From: Flavivirga rizhaonensis
GTDB lineage: Bacteria > Bacteroidota > Bacteroidia > Flavobacteriales > Flavobacteriaceae
Assembly (NCBI RefSeq): GCF_004791695.1
Contig: NZ_SRSO01000022.1
Span: 1-64,000 of the forward strand
DNA: 64,000 nucleotides
Direction: 5' to 3'
A model generated the notes under the pieces. The model saw only the letters and a program-made list of their open reading frames with translations, ran no database searches and was not told where the DNA came from. Shown piece after piece: positions 46,087 through 55,712 of the stretch. How positions within the stretch are numbered: the first letter of the stretch is position 1; each line of letters begins with the position of its first letter. The position numbers and the translations under genes are program-made.

Positions 46087-48051
46087 ATGGAGCACAACTC
46101 AACATTCCCAATAAAATTAACCGAACTCGACATGCTTCGTGATGAAGCGTCTTCTTATTTAAAAAGTGTGCAATGGGAGCAAGGTCAGCGTGCTAAAAAC
46201 AAAGATAAAGATGCTAAGGACGAGTCTATTTTATTGTATTTATCTCGTGCTAATAATGGCAGTCATGCAGCGGAAATAACCTCGGTATCAAAAACGATTC
46301 TAGCTTTAAAAAAGCGTTTATTACCAGATTCTATAGCCATTCCTATTTATTTAAATCAAACACTATATGCTGTTCAAGAAGGCATAACATTAGGTATTTG
46401 GATTAAAGATAGTTATTATGATTCGTCTGGTTTATCGAGTTTAAATGAAAACAAATCGGCTTTAGATACCAATGGTAAACGTGAATTTGAAAGTAAAATG
46501 CATACCGCTACAGCCTTTATGCTTTTCAGTTTAGCCTATAAAATATTAAACGATTTAAAACCATATGCATCAGACGATTTAAGTGTGATGAAGCAGAAGT
46601 TTGCTGGTATTCCAGAAGTGTCACTACTAACGCCTTTAAAAGGAATTTCATGTAGTTTATTCTACTATGATAAGTATTTAGACCATCCAGAAATTATCAA
46701 ATCAGATAAGGATGTTATAGACTTTACAGTGGTGTACTTTGAAGCCTTAATTGATGAAATTCAACTACGCAAAAGTAGCTTAGAGTATACAGAAACTATT
46801 GAGGACAGAACCTATAAGTTAGAAAAATCGGAATTTGCCATTTCAGGTTGGAGCAATGTATTTGAAGGGACAGCAAAAAGTATCGAGTTTAATAAAATTA
46901 AGTTTGAGCAAATTGTTGGTAACCGTGATGCCAAACACTTTGCGCGTCGTTTAACAGAACATATGTTAAGTTACGATTTCACAGCGAAGAAAAATCCGTT
47001 TCAAGAATTAGGAGGCTTCATGCCCGTTTTTATGGGCTATGGTATTCCAGGAACAGGAAAAAGTATGCTTATTGCAGCGATTGCAACACGACTTAAAGAA
47101 CATTGTGATGCTTTAGATATTCCGTTTTTGTTTCATCCAATGCCAGATACCCTAATTAGTACATTTCAAGGTGGTTCGGCAGAAAAAATGGTAGAGTGGA
47201 TGAAGCCTATGCAAGACCCGTCAAAATTAATTTTTGCTCCCATTGATGATGCAGAAAATAATTTACAGGAGCGAACAGCACAAGGTGTTTCGGCAGGTGT
47301 AAAAGAAGTAATCGGTGTATTTTTGCGCTATACAGAAGGTGCTTATGCCGTAAACTACGGAAACAGTTCGATTGGATTATTTACTAATCTACCAGAAATG
47401 CTCGACAAAGCTGTGATTTCTCGTGTACAGGGACGATTTAAAATAGATGGAGCAAGAACAGAACATGATTTTTTAGATCAAGATCATTTGTGGTGGCGTA
47501 AATTAGACGAAACCATGCCCGATTTTGTAAACATGCAAGAACCAGAAAATTATAGTTATTTACAAGATCAGGGCTTGGCAAAAAACATGGGAGAAATCCT
47601 GAATGTTTCCAATAAGCCAATCGAAGAGCGTGTGCATGATATCTATGATAACGTAGAAAAACAATTTAAAACGAATGAACATTTATTTTATGCGAATCTT
47701 TATAAAGACATGCAAAAGGCATTTCCATTCTTTTCATCGCGTGATGTTAGGAACATTCAAAGTGCTGTATCATTACGTTTAACAGATTTTGATTTAGAAG
47801 AAGATTGGTTTGAAAACCCAGAAATTTATTTTAAACAAGATTACGAAATCAAGTTTAATATGCTTCAGGAATTAATGCGTGCAAACATGAAAGGCTTAGA
47901 TTTTTCAGAAATTCGTCGTCAGGAAGTAGTACGCTATTTAGATAATGTAGCAACCATTGCAGATACAGATTTTAAACGAAAAGTAGATGCTAGAGTAAAC
48001 CAGTTAAATATAGAAAGAGAAGCAAGAGGTACTTTTGAAAATGGCAACTAA
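46087..48051 (+). CDS. AAA+ ATPase of unknown role
   Basis: The 654-residue product has a central AAA+ module: Walker A GIPGTGKS at 319-326, a Walker B-like PIDDAEN, and a sensor/arginine-finger region (SIGLFTNLPEMLDKAVISRVQGRF). The N-terminal 300 residues are helical and unlike known ATPases. It could remodel a protein complex in the cytoplasm. It overlaps the Nudix gene at its 3' end and sits among other unrecognised cluster genes. Confidence 0.82.
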   Translation: MEHNSTFPIKLTELDMLRDEASSYLKSVQWEQGQRAKNKDKDAKDESILLYLSRANNGSHAAEITSVSKTILALKKRLLPDSIAIPIYLNQTLYAVQEGITLGIWIKDSYYDSSGLSSLNENKSALDTNGKREFESKMHTATAFMLFSLAYKILNDLKPYASDDLSVMKQKFAGIPEVSLLTPLKGISCSLFYYDKYLDHPEIIKSDKDVIDFTVVYFEALIDEIQLRKSSLEYTETIEDRTYKLEKSEFAISGWSNVFEGTAKSIEFNKIKFEQIVGNRDAKHFARRLTEHMLSYDFTAKKNPFQELGGFMPVFMGYGIPGTGKSMLIAAIATRLKEHCDALDIPFLFHPMPDTLISTFQGGSAEKMVEWMKPMQDPSKLIFAPIDDAENNLQERTAQGVSAGVKEVIGVFLRYTEGAYAVNYGNSSIGLFTNLPEMLDKAVISRVQGRFKIDGARTEHDFLDQDHLWWRKLDETMPDFVNMQEPENYSYLQDQGLAKNMGEILNVSNKPIEERVHDIYDNVEKQFKTNEHLFYANLYKDMQKAFPFFSSRDVRNIQSAVSLRLTDFDLEEDWFENPEIYFKQDYEIKFNMLQELMRANMKGLDFSEIRRQEVVRYLDNVATIADTDFKRKVDARVNQLNIEREARGTFENGN

Positions 48052-48625
48052 TCGTATTAAAAATATAGTAAGCAAACTGCTTTCAGACAATTATTATATA
48101 CTCAAAAAACTAACTTTCGATTATTTAATGAAAGATGGTAAATGGGTGACACAGGCAAGAGAAGTATACGATAGAGGAGATGGAGCTGGCATACTACTTT
48201 ATAATAAAGAAAAGCAAACCGTTATCTTAACAAAACAGTTTAGAATGCCCACGTATATGAATGACAATGACGATGGGTTTTTAGTTGAGATTGCCGCTGG
48301 TATGTTAGATAAAGATAATCCGAAAGCCTGCGTTATTAGAGAAACAGAAGAAGAAGTAGGGTATAGGATAAAAGAAGTAAAAAAAGTTTATGAAGCCTAT
48401 TCTTCACCTGGAGTGATGACCGAAAAAATGCATTTTTTTATTGGTGAGTATACAGATGCTATGAAAGTGAATGATGGAGGTGGATTAGATAGCGAACATG
48501 AAGATATTGAAGTATTAGAAATGCCTTTTAAAGAAGTAGTTAATATGCTGAATACTGGAAAAATAGTAGATACAAGGACTATTGTTTTGTTGCAGTATGC
48601 GATGATTAACAAGTTATTGGAGTGA
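48041..48625 (+). CDS. nudK: Nudix hydrolase, NudK (GDP-mannose pyrophosphatase) type
   Basis: The 194-residue product has the Nudix motif AAGMLDKDNPKACVIRETEE followed by EVGY, matching NudK with REtEEEvG intact (an Asn occupies the position that is Glu in NudK). The preceding ILTKQFRMPTY block also fits. It hydrolyses nucleoside-diphosphate sugars. The start overlaps the ATPase stop by 11 bases, so it is translationally coupled. I chose ATG 48041 over TTG 48035. Confidence 0.83.
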   Translation: MATNRIKNIVSKLLSDNYYILKKLTFDYLMKDGKWVTQAREVYDRGDGAGILLYNKEKQTVILTKQFRMPTYMNDNDDGFLVEIAAGMLDKDNPKACVIRETEEEVGYRIKEVKKVYEAYSSPGVMTEKMHFFIGEYTDAMKVNDGGGLDSEHEDIEVLEMPFKEVVNMLNTGKIVDTRTIVLLQYAMINKLLE

Positions 48626-48631
48626 GATTTT

Positions 48632-48765
48632 GGCATTCCTGCGACCTATGCTGAACTTGTTTCAGTAAGGCAGGAATCCATATTGAAAAATAAAATTATG
48701 TTTATTAGTAAACATAATAATTAATAACAATAAATAATGAGATTCCCACCTTCGTGGGAATGACA
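48632..48765. repeat. Composite palindromic repeat with inserted motif
   Basis: Outer arms ggcattcctgcg (48632-48643) and cgtgggaatgac (48753-48764) flank the dispersed motif ctgaacttgtttcagt (48651-48666) and a second gcaggaat arm. The unit gattcccaccttcgtgggaat forms a local hairpin. It separates the Nudix gene from the next one. Confidence 0.6.
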
Positions 48766-48770
48766 AAAAC

Positions 48771-50006
48771 GTGCAAAAACTAAAAGAAGCCAATTTATAT
48801 AGAAGCGAACTGATTCCTGTAAGTGGAAAATTAGTAGAGCGTTATAACAAATGTTTAGTAAAACTTGGGTTTACCAAAACAAAGTTAAAAACGTTTCATA
48901 TAGACGGTATAGGCTGGAGCCCAGAAGTAGCAGAAGAAAAAGAGAATCTTCATTACTTAAATAACGGAGAAGCGAATCCACACGGGATCATTATTTCGCC
49001 ATTGCAAAAAGGCAAGCCTGTGTATTTACCGTATCATACTTTTGATAGGGAAATGATGCAGCAGATCTTTAAAATCTATGGAGATAAAATCAATGATATT
49101 ACCAGGGATTCAGCAATTTGTATTGATTTTGATCAAAAGATAGATGCTTTTTATGAACCTTTGGATGTGTTGAAATATAATACAGTACACATTAATTTTC
49201 ACTTAATGAATAACCTGTATCATCAGCAAAATGAACAATTCCAACTCATTGAAAAATTTAAAGAAGGTCATAACTTTATAGATGAAGAAATTCATTTAGA
49301 ATTATTGCATTCCGCTAAAACCTATGGAGACTTACGAACTAGAGATTTAGAATTGCCTGCTATAGATTTCTCTGTGAGTTCCTTTTATACTAGAGCCTTT
49401 GGAGGTGTATATGTATTACGTGATTTTATTACACCTATCGTAGTTTTTGAAGATGAAAAGTGGCATAAAGAAGCTATTAAGGACACGAATTATGAGGTGT
49501 TAATTTATCACATACATCAATCGGAGTTAATGGATAAATTACGCGATCATGTTATTATAGAATATGATTTAGAAGTAGCAGTAAAAACAGAGCGTTACGA
49601 GCGTATTAAAAAATACGAAATGACACAATACCTGGAAAAAACAGAGCATCCGGTTAAAGATATTCTAGAAAACCCTATTTTGTATAAAAGTTACCTAAAT
49701 AAATTAGATATTGAATCTCGTAAAAAAGTGATGAGTGTGGAGCGTTATTTGGAAAAATTGGAAACAAGTAATCAATATAAAATAGCCGATATTGTTGATT
49801 CAAAATTATTTGAAGCATTGCATAAACCACATTCCTCTTTAGAAGCAAAACACCAAGATTTAATTTGGAAACTGCTGGTAAACGTATCGCCTAAAGACAT
49901 TTTATATTGGTATTGGTACGATAAAGAAGATTTTTATGCTAGTTTTAAGTCATGGGATGATTCACTTAAAGAATGGGCCATAGCAATTATTCGTAGCAAA
50001 ATTTAA
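48771..50006 (+). CDS. Unrecognised protein of the AAA+ cluster
   Basis: From GTG 48771, a 411-residue soluble protein with many aromatic and charged residues (YHTFDREMMQQIFKIYGD, LYWYWYDKEDFYASF). No signal peptide or motif is recognised. The start lies six bases after the composite repeat. It belongs to the same co-directional series and probably the same process as the AAA+ ATPase. Confidence 0.7.
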   Translation: MQKLKEANLYRSELIPVSGKLVERYNKCLVKLGFTKTKLKTFHIDGIGWSPEVAEEKENLHYLNNGEANPHGIIISPLQKGKPVYLPYHTFDREMMQQIFKIYGDKINDITRDSAICIDFDQKIDAFYEPLDVLKYNTVHINFHLMNNLYHQQNEQFQLIEKFKEGHNFIDEEIHLELLHSAKTYGDLRTRDLELPAIDFSVSSFYTRAFGGVYVLRDFITPIVVFEDEKWHKEAIKDTNYEVLIYHIHQSELMDKLRDHVIIEYDLEVAVKTERYERIKKYEMTQYLEKTEHPVKDILENPILYKSYLNKLDIESRKKVMSVERYLEKLETSNQYKIADIVDSKLFEALHKPHSSLEAKHQDLIWKLLVNVSPKDILYWYWYDKEDFYASFKSWDDSLKEWAIAIIRSKI

Positions 50007-50042
50007 TAGTTTTAGACTAACTTTATATATAGTAATTAATAA

Positions 50043-50173
50043 ATTCCTTCCCTTGCAAAGGGAAGGTGGATTTAATTCTTTAAGAGAATTAAAGACGGAA
50101 GGGTAAAATAAACCACCTCGTCTTTTGATTTTAAGAAATCAAAATCCACTCCTCCTTAAAAAAAGGAGGAGAA
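50043..50173. repeat. Chain of palindromic repeats
   Basis: Hairpins follow one another: ccttccctt / aagggaagg (50046-50067), gatttt..aaaatc (50127-50145) and ctcctcctt / aaggaggag (50150-50172). This is the ccttcccttgcaaagggaagg class of flavobacterial intergenic repeat. Confidence 0.6.
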
Positions 50174-50190
50174 TAACTAAAAGAGTAATT

Positions 50191-50297
50191 AACAAGTATG
50201 AGTAAGAAACTTCAAGCTTCCAACTTCATACTTCAAACGATATAAAATAACAAGCATGAGTAAGAAACTCCAAACTTCTAACTTCGTACTTCAAACT
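50191..50297. repeat. Tandem duplication of a 48-base unit with micro-ORFs
   Basis: The unit aacaagtatgagtaagaaac...acttcaaac occurs at 50191-50238 and, with seven changes, at 50249-50297. Each copy holds an ATG opening a short frame (MSKKLQASNFILQTI and MSKKLQTSNFVLQT...); the second overlaps the start of the next gene. It may be a leader or a plain repeat. Confidence 0.55.
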
Positions 50298-50305
50298 TTT
50301 AAAAC

Positions 50306-50827
50306 ATGGGACTAGAATTAATAATTTTTATTGCAGCTATATTTTTTGGAGCCTTTCTATATTGGAGAGAGTCTCGTAGTAATGGTATATATCGTTTTTT
50401 TAATAAAGTTTTTAATTCGAAAGCATTGCAAATGAAGTCTACAGATAAAAAGGGCTTTGTATATAAACAAACATTCTTGGTGCGACTCATTTTTATTGGA
50501 TTTCTATTTTTAATAGGTATTGTTATTACTCGTTTTTTAATTCCAATAGACATTGCAACTATTTCAATATTTGCTTCAATGATTGTTGGTACACTAGCTG
50601 GCACTTATTTAGCTAATTTTGTATTTAAGTCTGGAGAAGTTATTGAAGAAAAATCAGATTCTTTAGAAGACATTGTGCATGATACCATTGAAAAAGGGAA
50701 AGATTTTATTGAAGATTTAAAAACTAAAGATGCAGAAGTGGTTGAAGATGAAAAGGATGTAAACAAAGCACCAAAAAAAGAAGAGAAAAGTGCTAGAGAA
50801 CGTTTAAAAGATAAAGGGCTGTTGTAA
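50306..50827 (+). CDS. Membrane protein of the AAA+ cluster
   Basis: The 173-residue product has three membrane segments (residues about 4-18, 53-70 and 76-98) followed by a charged helical tail (EKSDSLEDIVHDTIEKGKDF and a Lys/Glu-rich end). Function unknown. It precedes a larger membrane protein in the same series. Confidence 0.7.
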   Translation: MGLELIIFIAAIFFGAFLYWRESRSNGIYRFFNKVFNSKALQMKSTDKKGFVYKQTFLVRLIFIGFLFLIGIVITRFLIPIDIATISIFASMIVGTLAGTYLANFVFKSGEVIEEKSDSLEDIVHDTIEKGKDFIEDLKTKDAEVVEDEKDVNKAPKKEEKSARERLKDKGLL

Positions 50828-50834
50828 AGTATGC

Positions 50835-50963
50835 AGTGTTCAGTATATCAGTATACAATAAAAGTGATCATTAAGGAATAAATAGATTTGAAATTAAGAA
50901 AAAAGAAAATATTATAGAGTAAGAGTAAATACTGCAAACTGCGACTGATTACTGAATACTTAA
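50835..50963. repeat. AGTATTCAGT-type dispersed repeat
   Basis: The spacer contains agtgttcagtatatcagtatac (50834-50855) and ctgcaaactgcgactgattactgaatactt (50933-50962), imperfect inverted copies of a motif frequent in these genomes. Confidence 0.45.
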
Positions 50964-50973
50964 AAAAAAGAAT

Positions 50974-52662
50974 ATGATTAAAAATTACTGGAATAGAGGA
51001 AAACGTCAAAAGATTACAACACTAATTATTGCGTTAATCTTACTGATCTTATTATTTGTTTTACGCGACGATTATCAGCCAGCGTTATTATTTGTTAGAA
51101 AATTTATTTTCATCATTTTATTAAGTGCTATTGTTTTATTCTTTGGGTTAAAAAAGTTTAGAAATTCTGCAAGCACAGGAAGACGTCTAGGTGTTTTAGG
51201 ATTATTAGTTGTTTTCTTCGGGATTTTATATGTTGCTGGATGGCACTTTAAAATGTATGATTATATGAAGACTTATAATGTTTTTAATAATCTGAACAGA
51301 GTTGAAATTAATGAGTTACCCCTAACACAAAATGAAAGAATTCAACCATTAAGAAATGTGTTTTCTATGGCCAATGAAAGTGTTGGAGAGACTAAAGACG
51401 TCTCATTGCCACATTTAGTAAGAATAGGAGATGAGAATAAATGGACCATGGCTATTCAGCCAACAGAAAAGTATGTATGGCAAGGTATGACTGATAATAC
51501 CGAAGAAGTTTTCGCGGTGTCCAGTACGACACCTTTTCCAAGATTTTCTAACGAGAATAGAATTCCAGTAACCTTTTCAATAGGAGAATCATTAAAGTTT
51601 AGCAGAAATACTTATAATGCAGTAGTACAACGTTTTAACTTTTTTCAGTTATTCACTATAGAGCCCAGTGATACTTATTACATGAAAAATGATACAGGGC
51701 AATGGGTAGAAGTTGTAAGTTTAATTAAATGGAAAGGCTTTTTGTTTCCCTATCCAACCTTTGGAGGTGTGATGGTTATTGAAAACGGTGAACACGATTT
51801 TAATGATTATATGGAACGTATTTTAATAGGAAAGGGAACTTATATAAGTCCTGATGAGATGAAGAATCATCCTTATCTCACCAGACAAAATACATTAGCA
51901 GAAAAAGTATCACGTTTACAAGCAGAATCTTTAAAATTTTTAGGAGGTTTCAGTGATCCGTTGCCATGGAATATGGAAACTGCTGTTAAGATTCCTAATT
52001 TACCAGATGATCAGAATCAACAACCATTCGTAACCGATTTCGATTTTTCCGATACTGATTCAGATGGATATAGTGGTTTGTATCATTGGTTTGGCTTAGA
52101 ACCAGTGGGGGATGAGCGAACCAGTTTAACTTTTAGTGTTTTTATACCTGCTGATGGTACCGACAAGATATATTATTATGATCATGCATCAAAAAAGCAA
52201 GGTTATGCTGGGGTTTCTGCCATGCCTTTAAAAGTTATTGAATCTCGTAAAGAATTTGATTGGTCAGTGAATAAACCCGTTGAATTCAGACCTTATATAA
52301 AAGATCTTGCTGGAAGAAAGCGTATGTTCTTTTTGGGTACAATATCGGCTATAAGAGAAGGTTCCGATAATTTTGATGGTTCGGCAACTCCAGACTTAGC
52401 ATTGATAGATAGCGAGTATAGAGATGTTATTTGGATTGATGTAAAACACCCGAGTCAATGGGATAAAACAGTTTACGACCAGCTGAATGAAGCCTGGAGA
52501 GCTAGTGAAGGTATAGGCTATTATTTTGCAGAAGACACTAAAGAGATAGATGTATCTGAAACTGTAAAAGACTCTATAAATATTGCTCCAGTAGTTGATA
52601 AAAAGGCAGAAGAAATTGAAAGATTACAGAAACAAATTGATTCTTTGAAGGCTGTTAATTAA
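50974..52662 (+). CDS. Membrane-anchored protein of the AAA+ cluster
   Basis: The 562-residue product has three N-terminal membrane segments (about 15-29, 42-60, 71-89) and a large beta-rich domain (VSLPHLVRIGDENKWTMAI, GVSAMPLKVIES, KRMFFLGTISAIREGS), ending in a short coiled coil (EEIERLQKQIDSLK). It probably faces the periplasm or cytoplasm as a membrane-bound component. No family recognised. It ends 11 bases before the next small gene. Confidence 0.72.
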   Translation: MIKNYWNRGKRQKITTLIIALILLILLFVLRDDYQPALLFVRKFIFIILLSAIVLFFGLKKFRNSASTGRRLGVLGLLVVFFGILYVAGWHFKMYDYMKTYNVFNNLNRVEINELPLTQNERIQPLRNVFSMANESVGETKDVSLPHLVRIGDENKWTMAIQPTEKYVWQGMTDNTEEVFAVSSTTPFPRFSNENRIPVTFSIGESLKFSRNTYNAVVQRFNFFQLFTIEPSDTYYMKNDTGQWVEVVSLIKWKGFLFPYPTFGGVMVIENGEHDFNDYMERILIGKGTYISPDEMKNHPYLTRQNTLAEKVSRLQAESLKFLGGFSDPLPWNMETAVKIPNLPDDQNQQPFVTDFDFSDTDSDGYSGLYHWFGLEPVGDERTSLTFSVFIPADGTDKIYYYDHASKKQGYAGVSAMPLKVIESRKEFDWSVNKPVEFRPYIKDLAGRKRMFFLGTISAIREGSDNFDGSATPDLALIDSEYRDVIWIDVKHPSQWDKTVYDQLNEAWRASEGIGYYFAEDTKEIDVSETVKDSINIAPVVDKKAEEIERLQKQIDSLKAVN

Positions 52663-52673
52663 ATTAAAGAAGT

Positions 52674-52952
52674 ATGTTAGGACTTGGAGGTTCAGGACAT
52701 TTTAAAGCTGTCTTACAAAGGCGTAAAGATCGTAAAGATAAGAACAGTGATAAGTTTGATAAAAAGAAACTACTCAATAAAAGGTATGGAAAAAAGCTTG
52801 AATTTAATTCTCCAAACTTAAGAGCATCTGAGCTTGAAAGGTTAAAAGCAGGAATAAGGAGTAACCTTAAAAAAGATAGATTAAAGGATTATTTATTGTT
52901 TCTAATTATTTTTTTGATCCTTTTTACTTTGTTTTATTATTTCATGAATTAA
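52674..52952 (+). CDS. Small basic membrane protein
   Basis: The 92-residue product has a very basic N-terminal region (QRRKDRKDKNSDKFDKKK) and a C-terminal membrane segment (YLLFLIIFLILFTLFYYFM), so it is tail-anchored with the basic part in the cytoplasm. It is the last gene of the AAA+ series. Function unknown. Confidence 0.7.
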   Translation: MLGLGGSGHFKAVLQRRKDRKDKNSDKFDKKKLLNKRYGKKLEFNSPNLRASELERLKAGIRSNLKKDRLKDYLLFLIIFLILFTLFYYFMN

Positions 52953-52979
52953 TTTCAATTTATATAAGAGAAAATAGAA

Positions 52980-53110
52980 GAGGCTGTCTAAAAAGTAAGT
53001 TTTTAGTTTAAATGTCACATTGAGCGCAGTCGAAATGCTTTAGTTTTCAAAACATTATAACTTCGACTGCGATCAGTTTGACAATAATTAATTGCTTTTT
53101 AGACAGCCTC
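52980..53110. terminator. Bidirectional terminator with nested repeat
   Basis: The outer stem gaggctgtctaaaaagtaa / ttgctttttagacagcctc (one mismatch) encloses the ctgagcgcagtcgaa-type repeat (tgtcacattgagcgcagtcg, with cgactgcgatcagtttgaca). It lies between convergent genes and suits a bidirectional terminator. Confidence 0.75.
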
Positions 53111-53130
53111 TTTATTACATATAGTATTAC

Positions 53131-53565
53131 TTACTGTTTTACAAACGTATTTGTATATACGGTAGTTTCATTATTGAAAGTTTCTTCAAATTTTAATACT
53201 AATGTAGTTGAGTTAAGTGTAACTATTTCATAAGTATTAGTATCAGCTAATTCTACATCAGAAGTAATACTATTACCATTAATAGAATATATATCATTTA
53301 ATGTAATAGATGAACATGTCGTAGCATTTTGATTTTCTTTAAAATGAGATACATAAGAGACTTGTGTATCTGTAAAAGTAAGCGTATCTAATAAATCACA
53401 TTCGTCTAGTACTTCATTAGTACCATCTTCAGTTTCTTCAGTCCATTTCCATGTGCCAATAATTAATTCAGCATTGCTTTTTGTAGGTGAATCATCATCA
53501 CTACTACAAGAAAAAGTTAAACAAGCTGTAATAATTGTTAATAACGTAAGTTTTAAGGTTTTCAT
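53131..53565 (-). CDS. Lipocalin-like lipoprotein
   Basis: The 144-residue product has a lipobox (LTFSC, cysteine 20) and a lipocalin-type barrel: ELIIGTWKWTEE at the first strand, then about seven strands ending YTNTFVKQ. Such Bacteroidota proteins are exported and of unknown function; some bind small ligands. Confidence 0.8.
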   Translation of the reverse strand: MKTLKLTLLTIITACLTFSCSSDDDSPTKSNAELIIGTWKWTEETEDGTNEVLDECDLLDTLTFTDTQVSYVSHFKENQNATTCSSITLNDIYSINGNSITSDVELADTNTYEIVTLNSTTLVLKFEETFNNETTVYTNTFVKQ

Positions 53566-53682
53566 TTTCTATTTGGGGTTTTAATTAAAGCAAATTAAAG
53601 AAATATGGTTGTATAAATATCTATTAAGAAGTACTTAATCGTATTTTGGTGTTTTTAATCGATGATTTTTATACTTAATTGT

Positions 53683-54633
53683 TTAAAACACCAATTCCAT
53701 TTTAATATCACTTCGTTTATAAGGTGTGTCAGGCTCTAAAGGTTTTTCGATAAATCCGTACTTTTTGTAGATATAAATAGCATTTTCTAAAGTTGTATTG
53801 GAGTAGAGTACAAGCTTTGGTAATCCGATAGATTTAGCAAAATCAATACAATGTTGCATGAGTTGTTGTCCTATTTTGTACCCTCGATGTTCTGGTGAAA
53901 CAGCCATTTTTGTTAATTCAAAAAGGCCATCATTACCAATAGGCATGAGTGCAACAGTACCGACTATTTGGTTATTGATTTTTGCAAAAAATATATGACC
54001 TCCTTTGTTTATAATATATTGTTCAGGTTTGCTTAAGACTTCTTCGTCATAAGGTTCTACATAAAAAAATGTTTTCAACCACTCTACATTTAATTCATAA
54101 AAATCCTTGGCATATTGTTTATCAAAAGAAATGATTTCAAGTGCTTGTGTTGTATTCATTTTAATATTATTAATGATTGTTTCACTAAAACTTTTAGTGT
54201 TAAGTTTATTTTCCAATATGTTTAAGTGTTCAATTAAAGAAGAAGAACTTTCTAAGGTATATTCTTTAATGACTTTATCAATAGCTTTCCAGATAGGTTT
54301 TAATCTTTCTAATACATCGTGTCCCTTACCTGATAGGGAAATTATTTTTTTTCGTTTATCTAATTTATCCGAATCATATACAATTAAGCCTTTATCGTTT
54401 AATTTATTAATAGCTTGTGTTATGGCAGGCTGTGTAAATTGTAATGAGTTCTGTATTTCAGAATTTGTTACACCCTTTTTGTTAACTATAATCTTAAATA
54501 TTGGAAAAAGATAGGGGTCAAAGTCCACATTAAAATGATTGTAAACTAATTGAGTTTCTTTCATCATATATTCACTTACTCTTTTAAGCCGAGAGCCCAA
54601 TCCTAATTCTCCATATCCACGTAATGCATCCAT
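53683..54633 (-). CDS. MarR-GNAT fusion protein
   Basis: From ATG 54633 (the upstream ATG 54696 adds 21 residues outside the family) the product has an N-terminal MarR-type winged helix (GVTNSEIQNSLQFTQPAITQAINKLNDKGLIV) and a C-terminal GNAT domain (GLFELTKMAVSPEHRGYKIGQQLM, then NTTLENAIYIYKKYGF). Regulators of this kind bind DNA and acetylate a ligand or protein. Its start is 68 bases downstream of the ureohydrolase gene, so the two are probably co-regulated. Confidence 0.85.
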   Translation of the reverse strand: MDALRGYGELGLGSRLKRVSEYMMKETQLVYNHFNVDFDPYLFPIFKIIVNKKGVTNSEIQNSLQFTQPAITQAINKLNDKGLIVYDSDKLDKRKKIISLSGKGHDVLERLKPIWKAIDKVIKEYTLESSSSLIEHLNILENKLNTKSFSETIINNIKMNTTQALEIISFDKQYAKDFYELNVEWLKTFFYVEPYDEEVLSKPEQYIINKGGHIFFAKINNQIVGTVALMPIGNDGLFELTKMAVSPEHRGYKIGQQLMQHCIDFAKSIGLPKLVLYSNTTLENAIYIYKKYGFIEKPLEPDTPYKRSDIKMELVF

Positions 54634-54701
54634 AGTATTATTATTTATATAAGTGCTTATGCAAATATATTGATTAATATTAAAAGTTTGATACATAGAT
54701 A

Positions 54702-55712
54702 CTATGACTTTATAAAATCTGTAATTAAATAGGTAATAAGTTTTCCAACCTTAGTACTTGTTTTTTTATCTGGAGCAGCTTCACAGATATGTAAATAACA
54801 GGCGTTATCCTGTTCGGCAAAAAAGCTTAAAAATCGTCTGGTTTGATTAACACTAAAACCGCTAGGTGTGCAGGCGCTGCTTGGAATGTTTTCAATGGCA
54901 TCACAATCTATTTCAATACCAAATGGTGCCTTAGAAATATGCATTAATGCACGATTTAATTCGGTTTTAAACTTTAATTCTTTTCTAATTTCTAAAGATT
55001 CAAATGTATTATACTTAATAGGTTTAAGTTTATTCAACTTATTAAATAATCTTTCTGAAGTATAATTTTCATGTAGACCAAAAATAAAATAGTTTTTTAA
55101 AAACCCTTCAGCGTAAGCGTAACTAAAACCATTTCCGCTATGGCGCCCTTCCTCTGGTCTAAAATCTGAGTGCGCATCAAAATTAATGACATTAATAGGT
55201 TTGTTAAATGCTAATGAAGCGCCTTTAATATTTCCATAGGCATTATTGTGTCCGCCACCAATGATAATTGGTTTTTTGCCTGCTAAAATTATCTGATTGA
55301 TAGCATAAGATACGTAGTTGTCAATCTTCGCAACTATTTTTCTAGCTTTTAAAATATTTTTTTTCTTAGAAATGTCTAGCTCTGAAACCTCCATCATCTC
55401 TAAAGAAAAATCAAGATGTCCTAAAATTAAAACGTTCTCGGCCTTTGTATAATGATTACTTTGAATGTTTAACAAAACTTTAAGGGCAGACTCCCAAGCC
55501 TTTGAAGCTCCTATTTTCCCATGATTTGCAAATACACCTATATCTTCAGGTAAGCCAATTATTACATAAGTAACATCCAAATTTTTAAGTTGTTCGTATA
55601 TATTGGAAATGCTGGTTAATATTTTAACATGTTGGCCAAATTTGGATTCACCAAGGCGTTTGTTTAATAATTTATTTCGTGAAGAATTTTTAAATAAAAC
55701 TAGTTTATCCAT
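54702..55712 (-). CDS. Formimidoylglutamase/arginase-family ureohydrolase
   Basis: The 336-residue product has the dinuclear manganese ligands of the family: GGGHNN (H155), DAHSD (D179, H181, D183) and DCD (D269, D271). The PEEGRHSGNGFSYA loop fits the formimidoylglutamase (HutG-like) branch of Bacteroidota, which hydrolyses N-formimidoyl-glutamate in histidine breakdown. Other hut genes are not seen here. It shares the strand with the MarR-GNAT gene. Confidence 0.83.
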   Translation of the reverse strand: MDKLVLFKNSSRNKLLNKRLGESKFGQHVKILTSISNIYEQLKNLDVTYVIIGLPEDIGVFANHGKIGASKAWESALKVLLNIQSNHYTKAENVLILGHLDFSLEMMEVSELDISKKKNILKARKIVAKIDNYVSYAINQIILAGKKPIIIGGGHNNAYGNIKGASLAFNKPINVINFDAHSDFRPEEGRHSGNGFSYAYAEGFLKNYFIFGLHENYTSERLFNKLNKLKPIKYNTFESLEIRKELKFKTELNRALMHISKAPFGIEIDCDAIENIPSSACTPSGFSVNQTRRFLSFFAEQDNACYLHICEAAPDKKTSTKVGKLITYLITDFIKS

